The notes: a model not told the origin generated them from the sequence alone. A DNA stretch of 64,000 bases from Paenibacillus xylanexedens (GCF_017874615.1 NZ_JAGIKV010000021.1:62001-126000); one strand, 5' to 3'. Positions 25,645 through 34,047 are shown, counted from the first letter of the stretch. Made by a program: numbers and translations.

Positions 25645-26076
25645 ATGCATGATGAACTGCCATCTGGCATTCAGGAGATGATCGACGGCCTGCGCCTGAA
25701 CACATCCAGCGACTTCTGTGGACTTGCCTGTCTGAACGGGACGATGCTACGCTGGAAGTATACCTCTGGGGCTAGTAATGAACGGGTGAGACGCATGGAA
25801 ATGCGCCCCGGACAAGATCTGGTAGGCACAGCCCTTCGGACTGGACGCACAGCTCGATCTGATGCACAATCCACCGGGAAGCATACACCCGGTCGTTGCC
25901 CGTTAATGCTCGCTGAGCGGCTGGTATGTGCCATAGCGGTACCTGTGTTCCAGGAAGGAAGCGTGCCTGGCGCCGTGCTGCTCGTTGGCAGCAGACTGCC
26001 TTGCACCTTCTCACCGGACATGATCCGGCAGACGGAGCAAGTCGCTCTACATCTTCAGCCAAAGGTGTTTGGATAA
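25645..26076 (+). CDS. GAF-domain protein, NreA-like candidate
   Basis: A 143-residue single-domain GAF protein (SSDFCGLACLNGTMLRWKYT, then MRPGQDLVGTALRTGRTARS). NreA of staphylococci is a lone GAF nitrate receptor that modulates the NreB/NreC oxygen-sensing pair. Here an Fnr gene is divergent from it and a NarL-type response regulator and kinase lie 4 kb downstream, so a similar nitrate or redox role is plausible. The intervening block looks inserted. AAAGGAAG precedes the ATG. Binding specificity is not readable. Confidence 0.7.
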   Translation: MHDELPSGIQEMIDGLRLNTSSDFCGLACLNGTMLRWKYTSGASNERVRRMEMRPGQDLVGTALRTGRTARSDAQSTGKHTPGRCPLMLAERLVCAIAVPVFQEGSVPGAVLLVGSRLPCTFSPDMIRQTEQVALHLQPKVFG

Positions 26077-26096
26077 CGACATCTGAAACGATGCCA

Positions 26097-26137
26097 AGAG
26101 TCTTGTTGTCTCCTTATGGGGGTAACAAGACTTTTTT
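26097..26137 (+). terminator. Rho-independent terminator of the GAF gene
   Basis: AGTCTTGTT pairs with AACAAGACT across a 14-base loop, followed by TTTTTT. Confidence 0.8.
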
Positions 26138-26459
26138 ATTATGGTTTATTCTTAGTTGGGCAAGAGCTATTCTTCCATCTGAAGCAACACACACAACAGT
26201 GCCATTTCCATCGAATTGCCTTCATTGGTTACTTGCACAGCAACGGTGAACTATCATCATGTTCAGAAACACGGTGTTTTTCATAAAGACCAAACCCTAT
26301 TTTTGTATCCCCATGCTCTCTGGAGCCATCCTTTATTTAAAAACAGCAGCCAGAATATCCGGCTGCCGTTGATATCATTTCTTTCTGGTGCTATCGTTTC
26401 TCATTATCCCTTCGTGGCCTGCCAATGAAACAATTCATATTCCAGATTTTGATTAATAA
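26138..26459. other. Gene-free 320-bp interval
   Basis: No supported reading frame on either strand. It holds only the minus-strand terminator near 26335-26367. It marks the left border of an AT-rich block that runs to about 29390. Confidence 0.6.
26335..26367 (-). terminator. Rho-independent terminator of the permease-prefix gene
   Basis: GCAGCC and GGCTGC form a stem with a 9-base loop; the minus strand continues TGTTTTTAAA. Confidence 0.6.
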
Positions 26460-27170
26460 TCATCTTTTTTTCCTATATCTCATCCATCCCATTATAAAAA
26501 AGAAGATCGAGAAGGAACTCATAAGCAAACTTATAATCACTACCATGGAATATCTAACGACATTATGCGAAAATTGGATTTCGTAAACATTAGTCGAGTT
26601 CGGATGTGCAGTATACTTTAACTCCACTTTTGTATGAATCAACCAATTATCATATTGAGGAAATCCTTCATGGTCTATTGTTTTAAAAATTCGATTTGAT
26701 TTTGAACCTCCTTTCTCTGTAATTACAGTATCCTTAATGTATCCGCGTTCAATTTCATTTTCGGCAATGGATTTTATTTTTGCCACATCTGGAGTTTCAG
26801 AACGATATAGTTCAGCCCATAACGCATTGTAAAAGGAAGCTCGTTCATTTGCATAAAACTGTTGGCCTCCCCAAATAGTAAGTAGCAACAATATAACAAA
26901 ACCAAAACAAAAAAGTGAAATTTTCCAATATACATTCCATTTGCGTCGTTTCGATTTTATTTCTGGATTATCATAAAATATATCCTGATTTCCACCAAAT
27001 TGTTCGAATGCGTCTATTGTTGCTTGTTCTTCACTTAAACCTTTCGCTCTTCCGTCTTGGATATAATCCACAAGATGGGTTCGCATTTCTTCTCTCATTT
27101 CATGCAATTCTTGTTTACTCAACCCACTATCCCGGTATAAGTTATCCAGAAACGTCTCAATTTTTTTCAT
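26460..27170 (-). CDS. Permease-prefix (HAAS-type) domain membrane protein
   Basis: A 236-residue protein. The N-terminal 80 residues (MKKIETFLDNLYRDSGLSKQ, then MREEMRTHLVDYIQDG) are the helical cytoplasmic domain common next to PadR genes. Two membrane segments follow, SLFCFGFVILLLLTIW near 105 and MVVIISLLMSSFSIFFFIMG near 205, with an extracellular region between them. The start ATG at 27170 has GGAGG about 9 nt upstream and lies inside the end of the padR gene, so the two are coupled. In such pairs the membrane protein is controlled by PadR; its function is unknown. Confidence 0.8.
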   Translation of the reverse strand: MKKIETFLDNLYRDSGLSKQELHEMREEMRTHLVDYIQDGRAKGLSEEQATIDAFEQFGGNQDIFYDNPEIKSKRRKWNVYWKISLFCFGFVILLLLTIWGGQQFYANERASFYNALWAELYRSETPDVAKIKSIAENEIERGYIKDTVITEKGGSKSNRIFKTIDHEGFPQYDNWLIHTKVELKYTAHPNSTNVYEIQFSHNVVRYSMVVIISLLMSSFSIFFFIMGWMRYRKKR

Positions 27171-27501
27171 GTTGGTTCGCCTCCAAAAACATTTCCAATA
27201 TCGCTTTGAGAACAATCCATTCTTTCTGGCTGTGATTAAATTCGACTTGGCCCGTAATTGTAATTTTATAGTACTTTCGCCGTGCAGCTCCCTCCGATTC
27301 ACTCCAATACCCTTCGATCCATCCTTTCTGCTCCATTCTTTTTAAAGCTGGATATAGCGTCCCTTCCTTTAACTCGAATAAATCCTGGCTAGTTTTCTTA
27401 ATTGCTTTACTCATTTCGTACCCATATAAGTCATTTTGAGAAAGCAAGCTAAGTAGAATGAAATCAATATAACCCTTTAACCACTCTTTTCTAATTTCCA
27501 T
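27157..27501 (-). CDS. PadR-family transcriptional repressor
   Basis: A 114-residue protein with the PadR winged helix: LLSLLSQNDLYGYEMSKAI, then LFELKEGTLYPALKRMEQKG and YYKIT in the wing. GGAAGG lies 7 nt before the ATG at 27501; the longer frame is not supported. A 33-bp perfect palindrome overlaps its own promoter, the usual sign of autoregulation. It is coupled to the permease-prefix membrane protein. Confidence 0.9.
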   Translation of the reverse strand: MEIRKEWLKGYIDFILLSLLSQNDLYGYEMSKAIKKTSQDLFELKEGTLYPALKRMEQKGWIEGYWSESEGAARRKYYKITITGQVEFNHSQKEWIVLKAILEMFLEANQHEKN

Positions 27502-27532
27502 TAGAACACCTTCCTTACACAAAAAAATGTAT

Positions 27533-27565
27533 CACAATATACCTTGTAACACAAGGTATATTGTG
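27533..27565. promoter_or_regulatory. Perfect palindromic operator, PadR candidate
   Basis: CACAATATACCTTGT and ACAAGGTATATTGTG are perfect 15-bp inverted arms around AAC. A minus-strand promoter (TTGTGT, 17 bp, TACATT) lies within it, 30 bp upstream of padR, so a bound repressor would block that promoter. Confidence 0.8.
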
Positions 27566-27598
27566 AAAAAAAAGTTGGCAATTAATATGCCAACTTTT
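27566..27598 (-). terminator. Rho-independent terminator of the secreted-protein gene
   Basis: AAAAGTTGGCA pairs perfectly with TGCCAACTTTT across seven bases, followed on the minus strand by more T residues. It abuts the PadR palindrome. Confidence 0.85.
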
Positions 27599-27617
27599 CC
27601 TTACCTCTAATTAGTTC

Positions 27618-28817
27618 TTATTTTTTCGAGGCATCTTCAATTAACCAAGTCAATGGCTGCGCAAAAATATCCTCCTCTTGCCCAGTAATACTTTTGTCTC
27701 CACTAGGATCTATGATGTAAGCTGTTGTATCCTTAGTCAGGTTAGAGATTTGATCTTTAGAGACATAGCCTTTCAAATCAGTATATCCCGAAAAGGTTAC
27801 TTTGCTGTTATCCAATGTGATTTCCTTAATTGAATCTGTTGCGATTGTAATACGATCATTGTTTTGATCAATAGCTCGAGCCTGAACTTGTTCAACTTCT
27901 ACATTATGCTTTTTTGTGAAACCTTCAAGTTCTGAAAATGTGATAGGTTTCTCAAATGTTATAGTCACTGCAATTTTTTCGGAATCTCCAGCATCTTTCA
28001 AAAGAGATTGTGGATTCACAATAGAATCTAGCAACACTCTTTTTGCTTCCCTGTACGATGATATACTTATTTGACCTGACTCAACAGCCTTGTACTCACT
28101 AATAAAATCTGGATATCCAGATTCATATGATTGTAATTCAGTAGCCAATGATTGTTCTGATGGAAACTCTTCAAGCAAGGTTGGTTCCCCAGGTAATGAA
28201 AATCCTCCCAAATTGTCACCATAGGTATGCACATGTTGAACTACACTTGATTGCACACAATTGTTATAGTCGCTAACTCCTTTTTTACTTATGGCAAACT
28301 GAGCGTTCACCTTACCACTGTCACCGCTATCACCATCTCTGTAGTCATTCCATAAAGACTCCATGTAATAGGTTTTTCCTGACTCGACGGTACCCAGTAC
28401 AGTTACTTCCGTTTCATCATCTTCACCAAAAAAATTATTATCTTCAATATCTATTTTAGGATTGGGGAGATTCGTTCGAACTTCATCCCCATCGATTTCT
28501 AAATCCCATGAGTCTGGTATAGCTGTCTGATCAATTGTTAAATAAGCGTTCGCATTATCACATGTATTCCCCGGATTATCACCACCATTGTTATAATCGA
28601 GGATATTCGTAACATTTGTTGAATCCAAAGTGAAGTAAATGGAAGTATTTAATCTTGTATTCCCACCACTCGAGACTAAACTAAGAAAACCTTGACCTGA
28701 CTTTGGAACATAACTACCGTTGTTATAATTTGAATAACTCCATGCATGGATAGATGAACTGAGCGAGAACAACATTACCGTTCCCAAGGCAAGAACTTTA
28801 AAAGTAAACTTTTTCAA
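27618..28817 (-). CDS. Secreted protein of unknown function
   Basis: A 399-residue exported protein. The start is TTG 28817 with GGGAGG 7 nt upstream, giving a signal peptide (MKKFTFKVLALGTVMLFSLS) likely cleaved after IHA. Mature sequence is rich in N, D, S and Y (YSNYNNGSYVPKSGQG), with acidic blocks near 120-145. The C-terminal third (KIAVTITFEKPITFSELEGF) looks like an adhesive or inhibitor-type beta domain. Two cysteines may form a disulfide. No family was recognised. Base composition is AT-rich relative to the flanks, as are its neighbours. Confidence 0.7.
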   Translation of the reverse strand: MKKFTFKVLALGTVMLFSLSSSIHAWSYSNYNNGSYVPKSGQGFLSLVSSGGNTRLNTSIYFTLDSTNVTNILDYNNGGDNPGNTCDNANAYLTIDQTAIPDSWDLEIDGDEVRTNLPNPKIDIEDNNFFGEDDETEVTVLGTVESGKTYYMESLWNDYRDGDSGDSGKVNAQFAISKKGVSDYNNCVQSSVVQHVHTYGDNLGGFSLPGEPTLLEEFPSEQSLATELQSYESGYPDFISEYKAVESGQISISSYREAKRVLLDSIVNPQSLLKDAGDSEKIAVTITFEKPITFSELEGFTKKHNVEVEQVQARAIDQNNDRITIATDSIKEITLDNSKVTFSGYTDLKGYVSKDQISNLTKDTTAYIIDPSGDKSITGQEEDIFAQPLTWLIEDASKK

Positions 28818-28851
28818 TTGAAAACCTCCCAATTAAGTTATTGATTATTGT

Positions 28852-28917
28852 TTACTGCCCTTATCAGTAACGCAACAGCACAAATAAGTAGCTATCCCAC
28901 CTTTCAAGTGAGTTGCT
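28852..28917 (-). other. Potentially structured 5' leader of the secreted-protein gene
   Basis: On the minus strand GCAAC...GTTGC (5 bp) encloses a small hairpin (CACTTGAAAGGTG) and is followed by a perfect hairpin TTACTG/CAGTAA, just before the start of the secreted-protein gene. It faintly resembles GEMM-type riboswitch elements (GAAAGGTGGGA, GTTACTG) but lacks their conserved GACGCAAAGC core. Confidence 0.25.
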
Positions 28918-28929
28918 CCTATATCAAAT

Positions 28930-29390
28930 GTTTGCATAAAGCTTGTTACCTTATGTAATCTCTAACTGTCTGCTTTACTCTAACAAAGTATAAGAGCACA
29001 GGACATAGCCCCGGATGTGTAGACAACACTCAAAAATATTATCTGCTTTCTCAGAATAATCCTAAGATAAGCTAGATTCATATTACAATATATTCTATTT
29101 ATATTAAATAAAAGTAATTTAATTGTATATTTTTACATATTATCTTAATTATCATAATCTACACTCACACTCTCTATGATTTGTGGCTAAGTAAAATATC
29201 AGAAACCTCAGCCTGAAAGAAAAGCAAAAGGGGAAAAACTGCAGTAGAAAACTAATCATGTAAACTGCGATGCTAAAATTTATATCGTAGTCATCAAACC
29301 TTCAATTTTAAACACACTAAAATATGATGACTTCCTGAATACAAAGTTATCTCTTGAAATAAATGTAATATATTCAATTTAAAAGGGCCC
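28930..29390. other. AT-rich gene-free interval
   Basis: About 460 bp, strongly A+T rich in places (29080-29150 and 29340-29380), with no supported reading frame or terminator. It ends where the truncated siderophore-binding sequence begins, so it may contain the junction of an insertion or deletion. Confidence 0.5.
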
Positions 29391-29876
29391 TTATGTGTGC
29401 TTAATCTGGTTAAGGGCATAGATGAAATTGGACGAATCGACGGCCCTGCCAAGGACTCCATTCAAGGGCTGGTCAAGGAAGGTACGACCTTCTCCAACTT
29501 CAGTCTCTTTGGTAAGGATTGGTACATCAACGGAGATGGTGTCAACCGCGGTGGACAAGCCATCTACCAACAGCTCGGACTGAAAGCACCAGACATTGTA
29601 CAAAAGGAACTGATTGATCAGGATAAAGATACTGTAACTGTATCCGAGGAGAAACTGGCGGGTTATGCAGGTGATTATATTTTCCTCGATTTATCCAATG
29701 GAGGTTCGCTGGATGAAACATCACCCGTCTGGTCATCCCTGGACGCTGTGAAGAACAATCGAGTGTTTAAGCTGGATGGGGAACCGTTCTGGCCTTATGA
29801 TCCTCTTGCCGTGGAGGCACAAGTCCAGGAAATTGCCAATATGATTCAGGAACGTTTCGGCCAAACAGAACATTAA
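29391..29876 (+). pseudogene. C-terminal fragment of an iron-siderophore substrate-binding protein
   Basis: A 159-codon frame with no plausible ribosome site or signal peptide. It encodes only the C-terminal lobe of a FecB/FhuD-type (Peripla_BP_2) binding protein: GGQAIYQQLGLKAPDIVQKE, then LAGYAGDYIFLDLS and SSLDAVKNNRVFKLD. Whole proteins are about 310-330 residues, so the lipoprotein signal and N-terminal lobe are gone. The region immediately upstream is AT-rich and gene-free. It is probably non-functional, left by the event that placed the PadR/secreted-protein block. Confidence 0.85.
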
Positions 29877-29910
29877 GGTTCAATGTTTCTATCCCACACG
29901 TTGAGTGAGA

Positions 29911-29952
29911 GAAGCTATTCGGAGATTAAAGCTCTGAATTGCTTCTTTTTTT
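29911..29952 (+). terminator. Rho-independent terminator after the binding-protein fragment
   Basis: GAAGCtATTCgGAG pairs with CTCtGAATtGCTTC, followed by seven T residues. It probably belonged to the original siderophore gene. Confidence 0.8.
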
Positions 29953-29997
29953 GTTATGATATAGATAGAACTAAGGAAGCGGACAGGGGGAAATCAT

Positions 29998-30648
29998 GTG
30001 ATTCAACTATTAGTTGTAGACGACCATGTTGTCGTGCGTTCCGGGCTGATCGCCTTACTTGAAGGAAAGAATGATATACATATCGTTGGAGATGCCGCAG
30101 ATGGCGATGAAGCCATTGCCAAGGCTCAAGAGTTGAAACCAGATGTGGTCTTGATGGATTTCAGCATGCCGCCAGGCAAAGACGGTCTGACCGCTACCGC
30201 TGAATTGAAGAAATTGATGCCGGATGTCTCCATTTTGATACTGACTATGCATGACGATGAAGAATATCTGTTCCGCGCCATCCATGCAGGGGCATCCGGA
30301 TATATCCTCAAAAGTGCGCCGCATGAAGAATTGCTTGCCGCGATTCGTTCCGTAGCAGAGGGTAGCGCCTATCTCTACCCCAGTGCGACCAAGCGGCTGA
30401 TGAGTGAATACCTGGACAAAGCCAAACAGGAAAACGCCGGACCGTATGACACGTTATCCGAGCGGGAGAAAGAGATTTTGTCCTGGATTGCCAAAGGCTA
30501 CGCCAACAAGGAAATCGCCGAACATCTGATCATCAGTGTCAAAACGGTCGAATCCCACAAAAGCAATCTGATGGAGAAACTTGGCCTGCGTACACGCCCG
30601 GAACTGGTGAAGTTCGCTATGAAAAAGGGGTTGCTGAACTTTGAGTAG
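29998..30648 (+). CDS. NarL/FixJ-family response regulator
   Basis: A 216-residue regulator. The receiver domain (LLVVDDHVVVRSGL, phospho-acceptor in VVLMDFSMPPGKDG near 54, lysine in YILKSAP) precedes a LuxR-type helix-turn-helix (LSEREKEILSWIAKGYANKE, then VKTVESHKSNLMEKLGL). It starts at GTG 29998 with AGGGGG 7 nt upstream. It overlaps the kinase gene by 8 bp, so the pair is translated together. It resembles NreC/DegU-type regulators. Confidence 0.93.
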   Translation: MIQLLVVDDHVVVRSGLIALLEGKNDIHIVGDAADGDEAIAKAQELKPDVVLMDFSMPPGKDGLTATAELKKLMPDVSILILTMHDDEEYLFRAIHAGASGYILKSAPHEELLAAIRSVAEGSAYLYPSATKRLMSEYLDKAKQENAGPYDTLSEREKEILSWIAKGYANKEIAEHLIISVKTVESHKSNLMEKLGLRTRPELVKFAMKKGLLNFE

Positions 30649-31756
30649 TGCACGTAAGAACAGACTAAGTGGACTCGCAGACCAGCCCGTACGTCTCCTG
30701 CTGAACGAAATCGATAATCACATTACGGATAATGAATTTCGCAGCAGGTTGAAGGGTTCCCTGCATCAACTGAGTGATCTGAAATTTGCCTTGGATGAAT
30801 CCTCTATTGTAGCCCTGACAGACCGCAAGGGTAAAATCCAGTATGTGAATGATAAATTCTGTGAAATCTCGCAGTATGAGCGCGAGGAACTGATCGGTAA
30901 GGATCATCGAATCATTAATTCCGGATACCATGGCAAAAGCTTTATGAAAAACCTGTGGGACACGATATCCTCAGGTAAGGTATGGAACGGGGAAATTCTC
31001 AATCGTGCCAGAGATGGCAGTCATTATTGGGTCAACACCACCATCGTGCCTTTCCTTGATAACGACGGGGAGCCATATCAATACCTGGCTGTACGCAGCG
31101 AGGTCACCAAGCTGAAATCCGTCGAAGCCGAATTGCAAAAGATGATGTCCCAAGTGATGAATATTCAGGAAGAGGAACGACGCCGGATCTCGCGTGAACT
31201 GCATGACGGGATTGGACAGAGTCTCTTCTCTCTGGTGATTCAGATGGATCGCCTGCTGGCAGACCAGCCTCACCCCGGGGTTGAAGCACTTCGTAAACAG
31301 GTCACGGGTATCATGGAAGATGTACGCGGTATGGCATGGGAGCTGAGACCATCCGTTCTGGATGACCTGGGTGTTGTTCCGGCGATTCGTACGTATATCG
31401 AGAATTACACCCGCCACTACGGGATCGAAGTTGATCTGGAATGTAATTTGCGCAAACGACTGGAGATGAACCGGGAGATAGCCATCTACCGAATTATTCA
31501 GGAAGCCTTAACCAATGTCGCAAAGTATGCCGATGTTGCCGAGGCACGTGTTACTATAGAAGACGCTGAGAACATGACGATGGTTATTATTGAAGACCAA
31601 GGTGCTGGATTCAGCGAAGCAACCGCTGGCAATGGTGTTGGATTGTTTAGTATGGAAGAGCGTGCCCGTGGTGCAGGAGGAACGTTGAGAGTTTCTTCCG
31701 AGCCTAGCGAAGGGACTACCGTTACCCTTTTATTGCCCAAGACAGCACAGGGATAA
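30641..31756 (+). CDS. PAS-containing sensor histidine kinase (HisKA_3 type), soluble
   Basis: A 371-residue kinase with no membrane segment. A PAS domain spans about residues 45-165 (SIVALTDRKGKIQYVNDKFC, then GEILNRARDGSHYWVNTT). The HisKA_3 segment EEERRRISRELHDGIGQSLF carries the phospho-histidine, and the ATPase part has IIQEALTNVAKYA and GVGLFSMEERARGAGG. TTG 30641 is the start, with AAAGGGG 10 nt upstream. It lacks the four-cysteine PAS cluster of NreB, so its signal is not an NreB-type Fe-S centre. Confidence 0.93.
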   Translation: MSSARKNRLSGLADQPVRLLLNEIDNHITDNEFRSRLKGSLHQLSDLKFALDESSIVALTDRKGKIQYVNDKFCEISQYEREELIGKDHRIINSGYHGKSFMKNLWDTISSGKVWNGEILNRARDGSHYWVNTTIVPFLDNDGEPYQYLAVRSEVTKLKSVEAELQKMMSQVMNIQEEERRRISRELHDGIGQSLFSLVIQMDRLLADQPHPGVEALRKQVTGIMEDVRGMAWELRPSVLDDLGVVPAIRTYIENYTRHYGIEVDLECNLRKRLEMNREIAIYRIIQEALTNVAKYADVAEARVTIEDAENMTMVIIEDQGAGFSEATAGNGVGLFSMEERARGAGGTLRVSSEPSEGTTVTLLLPKTAQG

Positions 31757-31812
31757 CCGTACATGCTTCGTATCACACTTTGCGCTTCACTCCAGCTTAT
31801 CTATTATTTAAC

Positions 31813-31850
31813 GGCTGCTCGCTATTAGACTGTGCGAGTGGTCTTTTTAT
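31813..31850 (+). terminator. Rho-independent terminator of the two-component operon
   Basis: GGCTGCTCGC pairs with GCGAGTGGTC (with G-T pairs) across an 11-base loop, followed by TTTTTATTTT. Confidence 0.75.
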
Positions 31851-32027
31851 TTTCCGATTGGTCGAAATGACAAAATGAAGGCTCAAAATCGGTTAAATTC
31901 AATAATCATGATAAATAGATTGACTCCAGTTACGATTCGTCATTAAACTATGAATGCCACATACACATTGTATGTTAAGTAAAATTTTATTGTTTATTTC
32001 ATATAGCGAGAGAAAAGGATGGTCAAC

Positions 32028-32522
32028 ATGTCAGAGAAACGCTCCTCCAAAGGAGGAGAAATTCCACAAATGTACAATCTGGACGAGATGGATCGCAAAA
32101 TTATCGCCGCGCTTCACCACAACAGCCGAATATCCTATACGGATCTGGGGACACAGATCGGATTGTCACGTGTAGCTGTTCAGGCCCGCATTAATGCGTT
32201 ATCCGAAAAAGGAATCATCGAACGCTTCACCGTTGTGATTAACCCTGGCAAGGTTGGGCTTCAGGTCTCGGCCTTTTTCAATGTCGATGTTGAACCGCCC
32301 TTCCTGGATGAAGTCGCTGAGAAACTGGATGAAGAGCCAGCCGTCACCAGCCTTTATCATATGACAGGCCCGAGTACACTGCACATGCACGGTATTTTTG
32401 CGGATATGGAAGAGATGGAGCAGTTCTTGCTGGAGAAGCTCTATAAGATGCCGGGTATCGTCAAAGTGGAATCACAGCTATTGTTGAAACGTTATAAAAG
32501 CCGGATGGGCATGAGACTCTAG
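32028..32522 (+). CDS. chrS: Lrp/AsnC-family regulator of the chromate transporter operon
   Basis: A 164-residue regulator. The AsnC-type helix-turn-helix reads LDEMDRKIIAALHHNSRISY, then GLSRVAVQARINALSEKGII; the ligand-binding RAM domain follows (VSAFFNVDVEPPF and on). AAAGGA lies 8 nt before the ATG at 32028. It precedes two half-size chromate transporter genes in the same order as ywrC-ywrB-ywrA of B. subtilis, where the first gene encodes the chromate-responsive regulator ChrS. The symbol rests on this order. Confidence 0.8.
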   Translation: MSEKRSSKGGEIPQMYNLDEMDRKIIAALHHNSRISYTDLGTQIGLSRVAVQARINALSEKGIIERFTVVINPGKVGLQVSAFFNVDVEPPFLDEVAEKLDEEPAVTSLYHMTGPSTLHMHGIFADMEEMEQFLLEKLYKMPGIVKVESQLLLKRYKSRMGMRL

Positions 32523-32534
32523 GAGGAAATCAGC

Positions 32535-33122
32535 ATGGGTTGGAAAGATTACAACGGTCTCGTCATCGGAATGGTACGAACCGGAATTCTCGGATATGGC
32601 GGTGGCCCTTCGGTTATTCCGTTGATCCGTTACGAAGCCGTTACGCGTTACAAATGGGTCAGTGATGAGGAGTTCGGCGAGATTTTGGCTATCGCCAACG
32701 CCTTGCCGGGTCCCATCGCGACCAAAATGGCCGCATATCTCGGTTATAAAACCAAAGGTGTTCTGGGCGCGATCGTGTCCGTACTCGCTCATATTTTACC
32801 GACAAGTATTGCCATTATTGCTCTGCTCGGTTCCATGTACGCGCTACGCGAGTCGAAAGTGGTCGCAGGCATGGTAGCCGCCGTAAGGCCAGTCATTTTT
32901 GTCATGCTGGGCATGATGGCTTATGAATTTGCCATGAAAGCCTGGAAGGGACTCGGTAAAGTTTTTGCCGCCCTATTCGGCGTGATTGCCTTTGTACTAT
33001 TGCAGCTGCTGGATATCCATCCGGGGATTGTGATCGCGGTTTTCCTTGGATACGGTGTCTTCCATCTGGATCTGGTTCAGCGCTTCAAGTCCAAAGGCGA
33101 GTCCGATAAGGGGGTGTCCTAA
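32535..33122 (+). CDS. chr3N: Chromate transporter, N-type half (short-chain CHR)
   Basis: A 195-residue membrane protein with the CHR motif GILGYGGGPSVIPLI near residue 20 and ANALPGPIATKMAAYLGYK near 55, plus about six hydrophobic segments. Half-size CHR proteins work as pairs of opposite topology to export chromate or related anions. AGGAGG lies before the ATG, 12 bp after the chrS stop. The partner gene follows 2 bp after its stop. Confidence 0.85.
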   Translation: MGWKDYNGLVIGMVRTGILGYGGGPSVIPLIRYEAVTRYKWVSDEEFGEILAIANALPGPIATKMAAYLGYKTKGVLGAIVSVLAHILPTSIAIIALLGSMYALRESKVVAGMVAAVRPVIFVMLGMMAYEFAMKAWKGLGKVFAALFGVIAFVLLQLLDIHPGIVIAVFLGYGVFHLDLVQRFKSKGESDKGVS

Positions 33123-33124
33123 GG

Positions 33125-33670
33125 ATGCTCCAGACCTGGTGGGAATTATTTTGGGGATTTTTCGTAGCAAACATCTTGGGATATGGGGGCGGTCCGGCTT
33201 CCATTCCGCTAATGCAGGAAGAGATTGTGAACCATTACCAATGGATGACCACCGAGCAGTTCGGTGATGTACTGGCGATTGGTAACGCCCTTCCCGGCCC
33301 GATTGCAACCAAAATTGCTGCATTTGTCGGGTATCACGTGGCAGGCTGGTTTGGGGCATTTATCGCAAGTTTTGCCACAATCGTACCTTCCGCAACCGCA
33401 CTAATTATATTACTTCGTCTGTTGAACAAACATCGCAAGTCACCGAAAGTCAAAGGCATGACCCTACTCGTGCAGCCTGTTATCGCTGTACTCATGATTC
33501 TGCTCACATGGGAATTCGGACAGCTGTCCACTAATTCCATCGGCATCTGGCAGACGTTGATCATTGCAGGCATCTCGCTCTGGGTCATGACCAAAACCAA
33601 GCTGCATCCGGCCATTCTGATCGTGATCGCTTTTGCCTATGGTGCGCTGGTACTGTCTCATACGATGTAG
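33125..33670 (+). CDS. chr3C: Chromate transporter, C-type half (short-chain CHR)
   Basis: A 181-residue membrane protein repeating the CHR motifs: ANILGYGGGPASIPLMQEE near residue 15 and GNALPGPIATKIAAFVGYHV near 55. AAGGGGG in the end of the previous gene lies about 8 nt before the ATG, so translation is coupled. It is the second partner of the dual-topology pair. Transport of chromate is inferred from the family; sulphate-like anions are also possible. Confidence 0.85.
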   Translation: MLQTWWELFWGFFVANILGYGGGPASIPLMQEEIVNHYQWMTTEQFGDVLAIGNALPGPIATKIAAFVGYHVAGWFGAFIASFATIVPSATALIILLRLLNKHRKSPKVKGMTLLVQPVIAVLMILLTWEFGQLSTNSIGIWQTLIIAGISLWVMTKTKLHPAILIVIAFAYGALVLSHTM

Positions 33671-33780
33671 TTATAGAACCTACAGGGAGCGTCACAGAAT
33701 CTCTTGGATATACATCTGTAATAGGATGGTGTATGCAAGGGTTCTGGACGATGGCGAATGGCTAGACTCTTTTCAATTTC

Positions 33781-33976
33781 TAAGGAACTGAGGACGTCCT
33801 ATTTGGTCTTTAGGTCCTCAGTTTATATTGTAAGGAACATCAGACACGTTATTTACCAAAATCACCTGACAAAAGGGCTATAAAAGACTGTAATTTCCGA
33901 TATAACGTGTCTCAGATTCCTTAGATTTCTGCAAATGCTCCAGTCCCCTGAATAAGACGTTTCAGATTCGTTATCG
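33781..33976. repeat. Cluster of four related 23-26-bp intergenic repeats
   Basis: Four imperfect copies of a unit close to TAAGGAATCTGAGACACGTT: two on the + strand (33781-33804, 33831-33853) and two on the minus strand (33899-33924, 33950-33976), so the cluster is roughly self-complementary. The first copy also has its own hairpin (ACTGAGGAC/GTCCTCAGT). No gene overlaps. It may be a small non-autonomous repeat element or a folded RNA downstream of the chromate operon. Confidence 0.6.
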
Positions 33977-34009
33977 CTTGAAGACATGCTCTAGTTTATA
34001 GACCAAAAA

Positions 34010-34047
34010 ACGGTGATGCCAGCTAGTAGCTGGCATCACCGTTTTAT
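34010..34047. terminator. Strong bidirectional terminator
   Basis: ACGGTGATGCCAGCTA and TAGCTGGCATCACCGT form a perfect 16-bp stem with a one-base loop; T-rich tails follow on both strands. It terminates the Big2 gene from the right. Confidence 0.9.

Noticed and set aside
28852..28930. Cyclic-di-GMP (GEMM) riboswitch
   Set aside because: Only short parts resemble the consensus; the conserved GACGCAAAGC core is missing, so it is reported only as a structured leader.
30641..31756. NreB-type oxygen sensor kinase
   Set aside because: The PAS domain has a single cysteine, not the four needed for the NreB Fe-S cluster.
33781..33976. CRISPR array
   Set aside because: Repeats are imperfect, alternate in orientation and have unequal spacing, and no cas gene is present.
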